Shown in pieces: positions 1 through 5,681 of a stretch of DNA of 6,329 bases. The stretch's first letter is position 1. Every line of letters begins with the position of its first letter. The stretch is from Desulfobacterales bacterium (GTDB lineage Bacteria; Desulfobacterota; Desulfobacteria; Desulfobacterales; JAUCGF01). A program made the position numbers and the translations under genes. The stretch is taken from NCBI GenBank assembly GCA_029940345.1, contig JAOZRC010000331.1, positions 1 to 6,329 of the forward strand, in the 5' to 3' direction. The notes beneath the pieces are model-generated. The model saw nothing but the letters and a program-made list of their open reading frames with translations, was not told the origin of the DNA and did no database searches.

Positions 1-51
1 CAGCACTCCCATGAAAGTGTAAACTACTTTTAAGCTATTATGAAGGATGCC
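1..51 (+). mobile_element. Right end of a truncated MITE copy
   Basis: This 51-base stretch matches the right half of the intact miniature element at 5341-5480. AGCACTCCCA at 2-11 corresponds to 5430-5439. An AGTGTAAACTACTTT block follows, and the terminal ATGAAGGATGCC ends at 51. The distances between these blocks agree within one base in the two copies. The left half and the left target duplication lie outside the window. If target duplication is 8 bp as in the intact copy, the expected duplicated site is AAATTTTG (52-59). No transposase is seen, so the element is non-autonomous as far as visible. Confidence 0.75.
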
Positions 52-112
52 AAATTTTGTATCCTAAAATTGCTAAGCGGATAAAATCAACCGGAATATT
101 GATGACACTGCA

Positions 113-141
113 TTGACAAATGGGCTTCTTATGACTAATTT
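113..141 (+). promoter_or_regulatory. Candidate sigma-70 promoter upstream of the selenoprotein gene
   Basis: A perfect -35 hexamer TTGACA (113-118) is followed by a 17-base spacer and TAATTT (136-141), which matches the -10 consensus at only three of six positions. It would start transcription about 40 bases before the ATG at 188. The -35 and spacing are good and the -10 is weak, so this is a candidate only. Confidence 0.35.
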
Positions 142-175
142 TGTTTAACTGGCAGTAAGCAAACGATTTATTTTT

Positions 176-182
176 AAGGAGG
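176..182 (+). promoter_or_regulatory. Strong Shine-Dalgarno site that fixes the selenoprotein start
   Basis: AAGGAGG lies five bases before the ATG at 188. It shows that translation begins there, upstream of the in-frame TGA at 284. The next in-frame ATG (305), after the TGA, has no comparable purine-rich site before it. This supports readthrough of the TGA as selenocysteine. Confidence 0.85.
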
Positions 183-187
183 TTACT

Positions 188-514
188 ATGATTGAAGTTA
201 CTAATTCGGCAACGAATCAAATTGGTGAATATTTTAAAGGTAAAGAAATTACCCCTATCAGAATTTTTCTAAATGACGGCGGATGAGGCGGCCCTTCACT
301 CGCTATGGCTCTGGATGAGCAAAAAGCAGAAGATAATATTTATGAAGTTGACGGGTTCCAGTATATTGTAGACAAAAACTTTATGACTAAGGCGCAACCC
401 ATTCGGATAGATTACAGTAACTACGGCTTTAGGTTAGATAGTTCCTATGATTTCGGTGCGGCTCAATCGGCATGCTCCAGTTGTGGAACTTCAGCCGGAG
501 GTTGCGGTGCCTAA
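188..514 (+). CDS. HesB/IscA-like selenoprotein (A-type Fe-S carrier family), selenocysteine at codon 33
   Basis: Reading from the ATG at 188 gives 108 residues, the normal size of IscA-type proteins (about 107), provided TGA 284-286 is read as selenocysteine. The Sec sits in a GG-U-GGPS context (residues 31-37), where A-type carriers have their first conserved cysteine. The C-terminus carries Cys96, Cys99 and Cys106 in a Gly/Ser-rich tail, matching the C-terminal cysteines of the family. HesB-like selenoproteins with Sec at this position are known from deltaproteobacteria and some other bacteria. The likely role is binding or transfer of Fe-S clusters or iron, or a redox function, in the cytoplasm; the exact job of Sec variants is not settled. 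The reading frame is uninterrupted on both sides of the TGA and protein-like throughout. The gene stands alone between MITE ends. A caller that ignores Sec would report only residues 40-108, from ATG 305. A nonsense mutation is the alternative, but the conserved flanking residues, start signal and hairpin argue against it. Confidence 0.88.
302..327 (+). promoter_or_regulatory. Candidate bacterial SECIS hairpin
   Basis: Just downstream of the TGA, GCTC (308-311) pairs with GAGC (317-320) around the 5-base loop TGGAT. Below a small internal loop, GCT (302-304) pairs with AGC (325-327). The apical loop begins 25 bases after the TGA and has G as its second base. This fits the known bacterial SECIS pattern: a short stem, a loop with G in its first two positions, and a distance of about 16-37 nt from the UGA. 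SelB would bind it to deliver Sec-tRNA. The stem is short and was folded by eye. Confidence 0.6.
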
Positions 515-681
515 GCAACGTTTTTCTTCTCGCCGTCCTTCTCCCCCTCAAAGGAGAGGGGCGACGTGGTGTTCTTGATGTTTTGATATGTCCATTCGAA
601 AAATAAGCTATAACTTCGCCCAAACCGGATATGACAACTCCGCCTTATCGCTTCATTTTTTTTAAATTAAAGCTTTACTTT
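515..681. other. Non-coding spacer after the selenoprotein gene
   Basis: No convincing reading frame, RNA gene or promoter was found. The stretch holds one short GC-rich hairpin (544-561) and becomes AT-rich before the repeat end at 682. A reverse-strand frame across 429-623 is arginine/proline-rich and overlaps the selenoprotein gene, so it is taken as a shadow. Confidence 0.5.
544..561 (+). terminator. Weak hairpin downstream of the selenoprotein gene
   Basis: CCCCTC (544-549) and GAGGGG (556-561) form a six-base GC-rich stem with a 6-base loop, 30 bases after the stop codon. There is no T-tract directly after it, so it is not a classical intrinsic terminator. It could act as an mRNA 3' end or simply be an intergenic palindrome. 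Confidence 0.25.
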
Positions 682-711
682 GGCATCCTTCATTTCCCAG
701 TTAACACTTTT
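682..711 (-). repeat. Lone left end of the MITE family
   Basis: GGCATCCTTCATTTCCCAGT begins at 682 and continues into TAACACTTTT. It matches the left ends at 733 and 5341, where GGCATC(C/T)TTCAT is followed by a GTTTACA-like block. No partnering right end or matching 8-bp flank is found, since the next right end (886) pairs better with 733. It is best read as a remnant copy interrupted or truncated by the neighbouring element at 733-886. Confidence 0.6.
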
Positions 712-732
712 AAAAAAATTACCCTGAAATCC

Positions 733-886
733 GGCATCCTTCATTATCCAGTTTACAATTTGAAATATCAGGAAACCACAAGGGATTGCCCAATGAAGGG
801 GATTTCTTAATCCGCATAATCAATCATAATCAGTGATTCAGATTTAAAAAAGTGTAAACTACTTTGAGCCTCATATGAAGGATACC
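733..886. mobile_element. Degenerate 154-bp MITE copy
   Basis: The left terminus is GGCATCCTTCAT (733-744). The right terminus is ATGAAGGATACC (875-886), which is GGTATCCTTCAT when reversed, so 11 of 12 bases match. Inside each end lies a second block: GTTTACAATTT on the left and AAAGTGTAAACTACTTT on the right. The flanks TGAAATCC (725-732) and CGAAATTC (887-894) agree at six of eight bases, and both differences are T/C transitions. This suggests an old, decayed 8-bp target duplication. The interior has no open frame and differs from the core of the 5341-5480 copy. It is non-autonomous. Confidence 0.65.
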
Positions 887-973
887 CGAAATTCGTACTT
901 TGCTATTTTGGAAAAACCGAAATTGAATCAGTACAGTTCAAACAAGCACGACTGAAACAGGAGGAATAGTAGT

Positions 974-1273
974 ATGAAAATGATACGCATGATCAGTATT
1001 ATCTTAGTTTTACTATTTTACGGAAGCGTTTGTATCGCTACGGAGGATGACGCCGATCAGGTGAAAAAAGACTTCGGATATGTGGATAAAGACGAAGTCC
1101 AGACCGGGAAAGAAGGTGCTGGCCAAGGGCTTGGCGGTTCATTTGAAGACATTCTTTACTGGGCGCGAGTCAATAATGTAATTTATTATGTTGCCGGTTT
1201 TATCGTGTTGCTGATACTTAGAAGTATTTTAAAGAAAAGAAAGCAAAAAAAGAAAGACCGTATTTACACTTAA
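974..1273 (+). CDS. Small secreted or membrane-anchored protein, unknown function
   Basis: A 99-residue protein preceded by AGGAGG (959-964), nine bases before the ATG, so the start is well supported. Residues 1-22 form a typical signal peptide, with basic residues, a hydrophobic run (ISIILVLLFYG) and a VCIA end suited to signal peptidase I. An acidic, Gly-rich region follows (about 23-62; DDADQ, KDEVQ, GAGQGLGG). A single membrane span lies at about 69-86 (IYYVAGFIVLLILRSIL). A strongly basic tail ends the protein (KKRKQKKKDR). The predicted topology is a short periplasmic domain, one span and a cytoplasmic basic tail. The sequence family is not recognised. The span-plus-basic-tail ending resembles sorting signals, but no sorting motif such as LPxTG or PEP precedes it. 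Its 3' end adjoins a secretin-like gene remnant; a functional link is possible but unproven. Confidence 0.7.
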   Translation: MKMIRMISIILVLLFYGSVCIATEDDADQVKKDFGYVDKDEVQTGKEGAGQGLGGSFEDILYWARVNNVIYYVAGFIVLLILRSILKKRKQKKKDRIYT

Positions 1274-1281
1274 AAAATGGG

Positions 1282-1584
1282 CCACGTCCTGTGAGATGGA
1301 ATGACGATTATTCCCCCACCGGTATGGAAGTAAAACCGTTGATTACCGGGAACCGCGTACAGATTGAAATAACACCGCGCATTTCCCATTTGGAGCAATC
1401 CGGTCGACGCTAAATTGTCCGCTTTGCCACAGCATCGACTCGTTTGACAGCGCCATTGGGGAAATGGGTAACAATAGGCGACAGCCAAACTGACAGGAAC
1501 GAAATAATGAATGCGATCCTGACAAGGGAGGTGCATAATCGCAACATGCAGTTTACTATATTGATGAAGATGGAAAAAAACTGA
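1282..1584 (+). pseudogene. Decayed C-terminal fragment of a secretin/NolW-like protein
   Basis: One frame reads as convincing protein on both sides of a TAA stop at 1411-1413. Before the stop it includes GMEVKPLITGNRVQIEITPR (from about 1321). After it comes IVRFATASTRLTAPLGKWVTIG (about 1414-1479), then a run to TGA 1582-1584. The spaced pattern of G-x-x-V-x-P, NRVQIEI-x-P and LGxWVxIG resembles the C-terminal part of secretin / NolW-type proteins; this is recalled family knowledge, not a search. The N-terminal part is missing, and no start with a ribosome site is seen in this frame. TAA is not a selenocysteine codon, so this is decay or a sequencing error. Near the 3' end a different frame (1551-1649) reads protein-like, which may mean a frameshift as well. 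The fragment ends two bases before the methyltransferase start. Confidence 0.5.
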
Positions 1585-1585
1585 T

Positions 1586-4075
1586 ATGGCAAAAAAAAGG
1601 CGCACTTCCGACAAGCCTTTCAAATCTTGCACCGCGAAAACGCCTTTGACATCGGAGCCTTACTATTTCAGAGATCTGCCCAACCCCCATTTAAACACCT
1701 TTGCCGCACAACACCTTAAAACGCATCCATATAATCCTCAGACGGATAACTACGACCCGCCTTCCTTTCGTAAACCCATTAAAACAACCAAAGCCACATC
1801 GGTGTATCGGATGCACACCTATTGGTCTAAAAAGCCACATGATGCAATCAGACAATATATCACCCATTACACCCGGCCCGGCGACCTGGTGCTTGATCCG
1901 TTCTGTGGTTCCGGTGGAACCGCTCTTGCGGCTTTGATTGAAGGACGCAAAGCGATTGCCATTGACCGCAGCCCGGCGGCTGCTTTTATTACTAAAAATT
2001 ATTGCAGGCCCATTGACGCCGATTCGTTTTTAGCCGCTTTTACCGCGTTCGAAGAAAAAATGGCGGCTGAAATACAATGGCTATACGGCACTTTATGCGA
2101 CCGCTGCGGCGGGTCTGCGATGATTGCTTATACGATTTGGTCACGGATTTTTAGATGTGTTCGTTGTTTGAAAAAGACACCGCTGGCGGATTGCCCCGAT
2201 ACCCAGGGGCTGACTGCCAAAGGCCGCATGAAACGAATCAAAGCCTGTCCCCATTGCTTAGAACAAAATATCATTGAAGCGATGCGCACGCGCGGCCCCA
2301 AAACAGATATGATTCCGGTGATGACAGCGTATCATTGTCTGAACGGATGTCGCCCTGCCTTGGCGAAACGTCGTTATAATGATGACAATCCTGAAAAGCG
2401 CGCCTTTTTCAACAAATATGACCTGGCTGCGCTTGAAAAGATTAAAGCGCGGCCAATCCCCTATTGGTACCCGCGTATTCCGATGATTCACGGGTCTGAA
2501 AGCGGCGTTGGCAAACGGTTGGCCCAAAATAACATATACAATGTAGATGATTTTTTCACCAAACGCAACCTTTGGGCGCTGTCCGGGTTATTAAATGCGA
2601 TTGACTCGTCTGATCATCATCGCGATGCCCTTTTGTTCGCTTTTACCAGTATTTTGCTGAAAGGCTCACGCATGATGGCTCAAAGCCGCGATGGGGCCGG
2701 ACGAATCACCAAGGGAACATTTTATATCCCCCATGTTCTGCATGATATCAATGTGTGGCGCTATATGAAGAAGGCTGTAAGTGATATCGCCCGCGGTTTC
2801 CGAACCATTGACGACGTTGCGCCTCAAGTGATGATCAGCACATCTGATGCCCGTCAACTGGACTTACCGGATGAATCGGCAGATTACATTTTTACAGACC
2901 CGCCATACTCGGACAATGTGCAGTATGGTGAATTGAATTTTATCTGGGAAGCCTGGCTTAATTTTGACACAAAATGGCACGATGACGAAATCATTGTGAA
3001 TCGCGACCGGGGCCGAACTGAGTCTGAATGGACGGTGATGATGCTTGAGGCCATGCAGGAATGTCATCGTGTGCTTAAGCCCGGCCGCTGTTTATCGCTC
3101 TGCTATCACGATCGTTCCGAAGGAACCTGGGCGCTGATTCAACAGATTATGAAAAAAGCCGGTTTTGTGATGGAACTGACCGATAGCGCCATTTTTATCG
3201 AAACGGGACAAAAATCCTACAATCAATTGGTTGGAAATAAAATTATCAAACGGGATTTAGTGATCAATTATCGTAAACCCAAAGCGGATCAGTCATGTTA
3301 TTCCGCTAAAGCGCCGGACAATTGGGCAGGTCGATCTTTTAGTGAAATAGTGCTAATTATTATTCGGGAATATCTCGAAAATGTTCCCGGCTCCGACAAA
3401 GATCGGATATATGATGAAGCTGTCAGCCGCCTGATACACGCCGGACGGATGGAAACGCATAATTTTGAAGCGTTGTTAAAACTGATTGCATGCAACGTTC
3501 CGGATGAAAACGGGAATGAACGCTGGTATCTGCGGGAATCGGAGTTCAGACTTGCGGATACCGCCGAAACAGCCAGGGAAAACAATGCCGCCGCCATTAT
3601 CAGGGAATTTATTCGTATAAATCAGATCAGGCATCCCGAACTCACAGGCGTTCCTTTTGATAAGCTCTTTGAGTACTACCTTTATTCGGTTAATAAGAAA
3701 CCTCGCAGGCCTTTGGCCGAGTGGTTAAGTGATTATTTTTATTTTACGGATGATGGTTTTTACCGTCTGCCGAGATCAACGGCAGAAGAACAAAATAAAG
3801 CCAATAGTCGCCATCAGGGTCTTTTGCAGCGCATTAAACGTTATCTCAGCTATATCGAAAACAGTCGTACGATGCCTGCTGAAATGCAACCCGATAACGC
3901 AACCTTAGCGGCATGGATTCGCCATTGCAAGCGCGCCGGTTTATATGCGTATGGTCGCACACTGTATGAAAAAAGCGGTTTTAAACCGGATGATTTATCT
4001 GAAGAGATACAGGTAAATGTAACGGAAGACTATGAAACTTGCGTGCGTCTGCTTGCACGCCAACAATCTTCCTGA
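1586..4075 (+). CDS. DNA methyltransferase with zinc-finger insert (DPPY class, probably adenine-N6)
   Basis: An 829-residue SAM-dependent DNA methyltransferase. Motif I is VLDPFCGSGG (residues 102-111), after a conserved HTYWSKKPHDAIRQY stretch (77-91). Catalytic motif IV is TDPPYSDNVQYGELNF (437-452). HRVLKPG (494-500) and GQKSYNQLVG (541-550) are further conserved-looking blocks. Motif I precedes DPPY by more than 300 residues, as in alpha-type order (SAM, target recognition, catalysis). The insert holds two zinc-ribbon-like clusters: C171-x2-C174 with C191-x2-C194, and C221-x2-C224 with C251-x3-C255. These may help recognise DNA. The C-terminal third (about 580-829) is unrecognised. DPPY favours adenine-N6, but cytosine-N4 is not excluded. 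No endonuclease or other defence gene is visible beside it. It ends 36 bases before mnmA, suggesting co-transcription. The start has only a weak ribosome site, so the N-terminus is uncertain by some residues. Confidence 0.85.
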   Translation: MAKKRRTSDKPFKSCTAKTPLTSEPYYFRDLPNPHLNTFAAQHLKTHPYNPQTDNYDPPSFRKPIKTTKATSVYRMHTYWSKKPHDAIRQYITHYTRPGDLVLDPFCGSGGTALAALIEGRKAIAIDRSPAAAFITKNYCRPIDADSFLAAFTAFEEKMAAEIQWLYGTLCDRCGGSAMIAYTIWSRIFRCVRCLKKTPLADCPDTQGLTAKGRMKRIKACPHCLEQNIIEAMRTRGPKTDMIPVMTAYHCLNGCRPALAKRRYNDDNPEKRAFFNKYDLAALEKIKARPIPYWYPRIPMIHGSESGVGKRLAQNNIYNVDDFFTKRNLWALSGLLNAIDSSDHHRDALLFAFTSILLKGSRMMAQSRDGAGRITKGTFYIPHVLHDINVWRYMKKAVSDIARGFRTIDDVAPQVMISTSDARQLDLPDESADYIFTDPPYSDNVQYGELNFIWEAWLNFDTKWHDDEIIVNRDRGRTESEWTVMMLEAMQECHRVLKPGRCLSLCYHDRSEGTWALIQQIMKKAGFVMELTDSAIFIETGQKSYNQLVGNKIIKRDLVINYRKPKADQSCYSAKAPDNWAGRSFSEIVLIIIREYLENVPGSDKDRIYDEAVSRLIHAGRMETHNFEALLKLIACNVPDENGNERWYLRESEFRLADTAETARENNAAAIIREFIRINQIRHPELTGVPFDKLFEYYLYSVNKKPRRPLAEWLSDYFYFTDDGFYRLPRSTAEEQNKANSRHQGLLQRIKRYLSYIENSRTMPAEMQPDNATLAAWIRHCKRAGLYAYGRTLYEKSGFKPDDLSEEIQVNVTEDYETCVRLLARQQSS

Positions 4076-4102
4076 CGTGTGGCGACTAAAGGCCTGTTCA
4101 AT

Positions 4103-4106
4103 AGGA
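4103..4106 (+). promoter_or_regulatory. Ribosome site deciding the mnmA start
   Basis: AGGA lies five bases before ATG 4112. The alternative GTG at 4079 has no purine-rich site before it and would add 11 residues not expected in MnmA, whose N-terminus normally runs almost directly into the first beta strand and PP-loop. Confidence 0.55.
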
Positions 4107-4111
4107 TCAAT

Positions 4112-5203
4112 ATGGGAGGAAAATACAAAGTTGCCGTGGGACTCAGCGGAGGTGTCGATTCTTCGGTTGCCGCCGCTTTGCTTCTGGAAAAGGGGTATGA
4201 TGTCGTAGGGGTTTCCATGTCAATTTACGATGGGCCTGACATCACCAGTCAAGGTGCCTCTCACAGTTGTTATAGTCCGGGTGAAATAGAAAATACAGAA
4301 TCAGCCGCTGCCATTTGTCAGCAGATCGGGATACCATTTCGGGTTATTGATTTAAAAACAGAATTCCGGCGTCATGTTATTGACTATGTCAGGCGAGAAT
4401 ATCTTACCGGGAGAACACCGAACCCCTGCATCACTTGCAATCGACATCTGAAATTTGGCTTTTTGCCAGACAAGGTTAGAAAGGCGGGCATCTGTTTTGA
4501 TTATTTTGCAACCGGTCATTATGCGCGCATCATCAAAGTAAAAAACCGTTTCCTGTTAAAAAAACCGGCTGATATTTCCAAAGACCAGACTTATTTTCTT
4601 TATGCCCTGACCCAGGAACAACTTTCACGAACGCTTTTTCCACTGGGGGATTATCCAAAACAGCAAGTCCGCAAACTGGCGCGTTCTTTTGGGTTTAAAA
4701 CGGCCGAACGCCCTGAAAGCCAGGATTTTATCAGTGGCAACTATTCCACTCTTTTCAAAACAGAAGAACTAAGACCCGGTGATATCGTTGACGTCCAGGG
4801 AAGGGTTCTCGGACAACACCGTGGCATTGTTCATTATACCGTCGGACAGCGCCGCGGCCTTGGAATCGCATATTCGGAGCCTCTTTATGTGATGGCAATT
4901 GATCCCGCGGCTGACCGAATCGTTGTTGGAGAAAGAGAACGCTTATATGCATCAGGACTGATTGCCGAAAATGTCAGGTTAAATCAGGTTAAAAACCTTG
5001 ATCGCCCTTATCATGTAACGGCGAAAATCCGTCTACGCAGTAAACCCGCCAAGGCAACTGTATTCCCCTATAACAAAGATGAAATAAAAGTGATATTTGA
5101 AAAAAAACAAAAAGCGGTTACACCGGGGCAATCCGTTGTGCTCTACTTAAATGACATGGTTTTTGGCGGTGGCATTATCAATAAAATAGTCAGTGCTTCA
5201 TAG
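4112..5203 (+). CDS. mnmA: tRNA-specific 2-thiouridylase MnmA (variant cysteine pattern)
   Basis: A 363-residue protein, close to the usual length (E. coli 368). It catalyses ATP-dependent 2-thiolation of U34 in tRNAs for Lys, Glu and Gln in the cytoplasm. The PP-loop is GLSGGVDSS (residues 10-18). GRTPNPCITCN (100-110) holds Cys109, equivalent to E. coli catalytic Cys102. ATGHYAR (133-139) and SKDQTYFLY (156-164) are tRNA/ATP-site motifs, and YTVGQRRGLG (242-251) opens the central domain. The C-terminal beta-barrel ends in FGGGII. Unusually, the loop that carries the second catalytic cysteine (E. coli Cys199) reads PESQDFISG and has no cysteine. Cys106 replaces the usual Asp three residues before Cys109, giving CxxC. 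Other cysteines are 53, 69 and 128. Start ATG 4112 is preferred over GTG 4079. It follows the methyltransferase closely and probably shares its transcript. Confidence 0.93.
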   Translation: MGGKYKVAVGLSGGVDSSVAAALLLEKGYDVVGVSMSIYDGPDITSQGASHSCYSPGEIENTESAAAICQQIGIPFRVIDLKTEFRRHVIDYVRREYLTGRTPNPCITCNRHLKFGFLPDKVRKAGICFDYFATGHYARIIKVKNRFLLKKPADISKDQTYFLYALTQEQLSRTLFPLGDYPKQQVRKLARSFGFKTAERPESQDFISGNYSTLFKTEELRPGDIVDVQGRVLGQHRGIVHYTVGQRRGLGIAYSEPLYVMAIDPAADRIVVGERERLYASGLIAENVRLNQVKNLDRPYHVTAKIRLRSKPAKATVFPYNKDEIKVIFEKKQKAVTPGQSVVLYLNDMVFGGGIINKIVSAS

Positions 5204-5204
5204 T

Positions 5205-5224
5205 GTCCGGCCAGTGAGCCGGAC
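5205..5224 (+). terminator. Hairpin at the end of mnmA
   Basis: GTCCGGC (5205-5211) and GCCGGAC (5218-5224) form a perfect seven-base GC-rich stem around CAGTGA, starting two bases after the mnmA stop. Position suggests a transcript end or mRNA-stabilising hairpin. The lack of a T-tract after it argues against a classical intrinsic terminator. Confidence 0.45.
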
Positions 5225-5332
5225 GAATCCACAGCTCCCTTCCAAGACTTTAAACAAATTGGTTTTCGCCAGTACCTTTTAAATCATCTCTTGACGCTCC
5301 TCTTTTAGCCAACCTTTTCAAAATTTTCTAAG
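5225..5332. other. Non-coding spacer between the mnmA hairpin and the MITE
   Basis: AT-rich stretch with no open frame, RNA gene or clear promoter seen. Together with the MITE and the following spacer it makes a gene-free region of about 480 bases (5204-5681). Confidence 0.5.
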
Positions 5333-5340
5333 TATATCCG
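5333..5340 (+). repeat. Left 8-bp target site duplication of the MITE
   Basis: TATATCCG directly before the GGCATC terminus is repeated exactly at 5481-5488, directly after the GATGCC terminus. Confidence 0.85.
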
Positions 5341-5480
5341 GGCATCTTTCATTTTCCGGTTAAGAATTCGACGGAGTGCTGAACCAAAGGTTTTGCATTT
5401 TGCACTTGCCTATGCAAAACCTTTAGTTTAGCACTCCCAAGTACAGTGTAAATTACTTTCGGGGTAAAATGAAGGATGCC
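5341..5480. mobile_element. Intact 140-bp MITE with palindromic core
   Basis: The termini GGCATCTTTCATTTT (5341-5355) and AAAATGAAGGATGCC (5466-5480) are inverted repeats matching at 14 of 15 bases. The core holds a second inverted repeat of 25 bases (5374-5398 against 5412-5436, 23 matching, 13-base loop). The whole can fold into a long hairpin. Exact 8-bp direct repeats flank it, so it arrived by transposition. It encodes no protein. Its right half matches 1-51, and its ends match those at 682 and 733-886. It probably uses a transposase encoded elsewhere. GG-starting ends with 8-bp duplications occur in more than one IS family (for example ISL3-like), so no family is assigned. It lies between mnmA and the RNase-like gene, where it could end or process transcripts. 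Confidence 0.85.
5374..5436 (+). repeat. Core hairpin of the MITE
   Basis: The left arm (5374-5398, starting GAGTGCTGAACC) and right arm (5412-5436, ending TTTAGCACTC) pair at 23 of 25 positions, plus one G-T wobble in RNA. The loop is TTTGCACTTGCCT. As RNA this would be a very stable stem. Confidence 0.8.
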
Positions 5481-5488
5481 TATATCCG
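5481..5488 (+). repeat. Right 8-bp target site duplication of the MITE
   Basis: TATATCCG is identical to 5333-5340. The following G also matches the first base of the element, so the duplication could be counted as nine. Confidence 0.85.
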
Positions 5489-5681
5489 GTCATAAAAACC
5501 TGGCATGAATTTTGATTTTTTATCATTTCAACATATTACATTCGGCATTGCTATTCCGTAAGAATTATGACCAATTTATAACCTATTGAATTTAAATGAT
5601 ATTGCATTTTCAAGCAATTGCCATGAATTTACTGTTTAAGTGCGTTGACTTTTGTATGGCTGATTGCTATGTAGCAGGTTT
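5489..5681. other. Leader region of the RNase-like gene
   Basis: AT-rich non-coding stretch between the MITE and the ATG at 5682. An 8-base inverted pair, GGTCATAA (5488-5495) and TTATGACC (5565-5572), lies 69 bases apart and may be chance. No promoter could be placed with confidence. Confidence 0.4.

Noticed and set aside
305..514. A separate 69-residue gene starting at ATG 305
   Set aside because: No ribosome site precedes it, and the conserved N-terminal half of the same domain lies in frame upstream across the TGA. It is the tail of the selenoprotein.
1270..1632. Reverse-strand frame of 120 codons
   Set aside because: Its product is rich in Cys, His and aromatic residues without domain pattern, it overlaps the methyltransferase start, and the + strand of the same region reads as a secretin-like remnant.
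1551..1649. A third + frame reading YYIDEDGKKLIWQKKG across the methyltransferase start
   Set aside because: It looks protein-like but is short, has no start and ends at 1649. It may be a frameshifted end of the remnant, but there is too little to call a feature.
4079..4111. GTG 4079 as the mnmA start
   Set aside because: It lacks a Shine-Dalgarno site and would add 11 residues before the normal MnmA N-terminus. ATG 4112 has AGGA at the right distance.
1..5480. Recurring ATGAAGGATGCC units as CRISPR-like repeats
   Set aside because: The copies are in both orientations, far apart, without regular spacers, and form element ends with target duplications.
5488..5572. Inverted pair GGTCATAA / TTATGACC
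   Set aside because: Eight bases at a 69-base distance in AT-rich DNA can easily arise by chance, and it overlaps the MITE target duplication.
5645..5673. Promoter TTGACT, 17-base spacer, TATGTA before the RNase-like gene
   Set aside because: Transcription would start about two bases before the ATG at 5682, leaving no leader. The hexamers are plausible but the position is not, unless the mRNA is leaderless.
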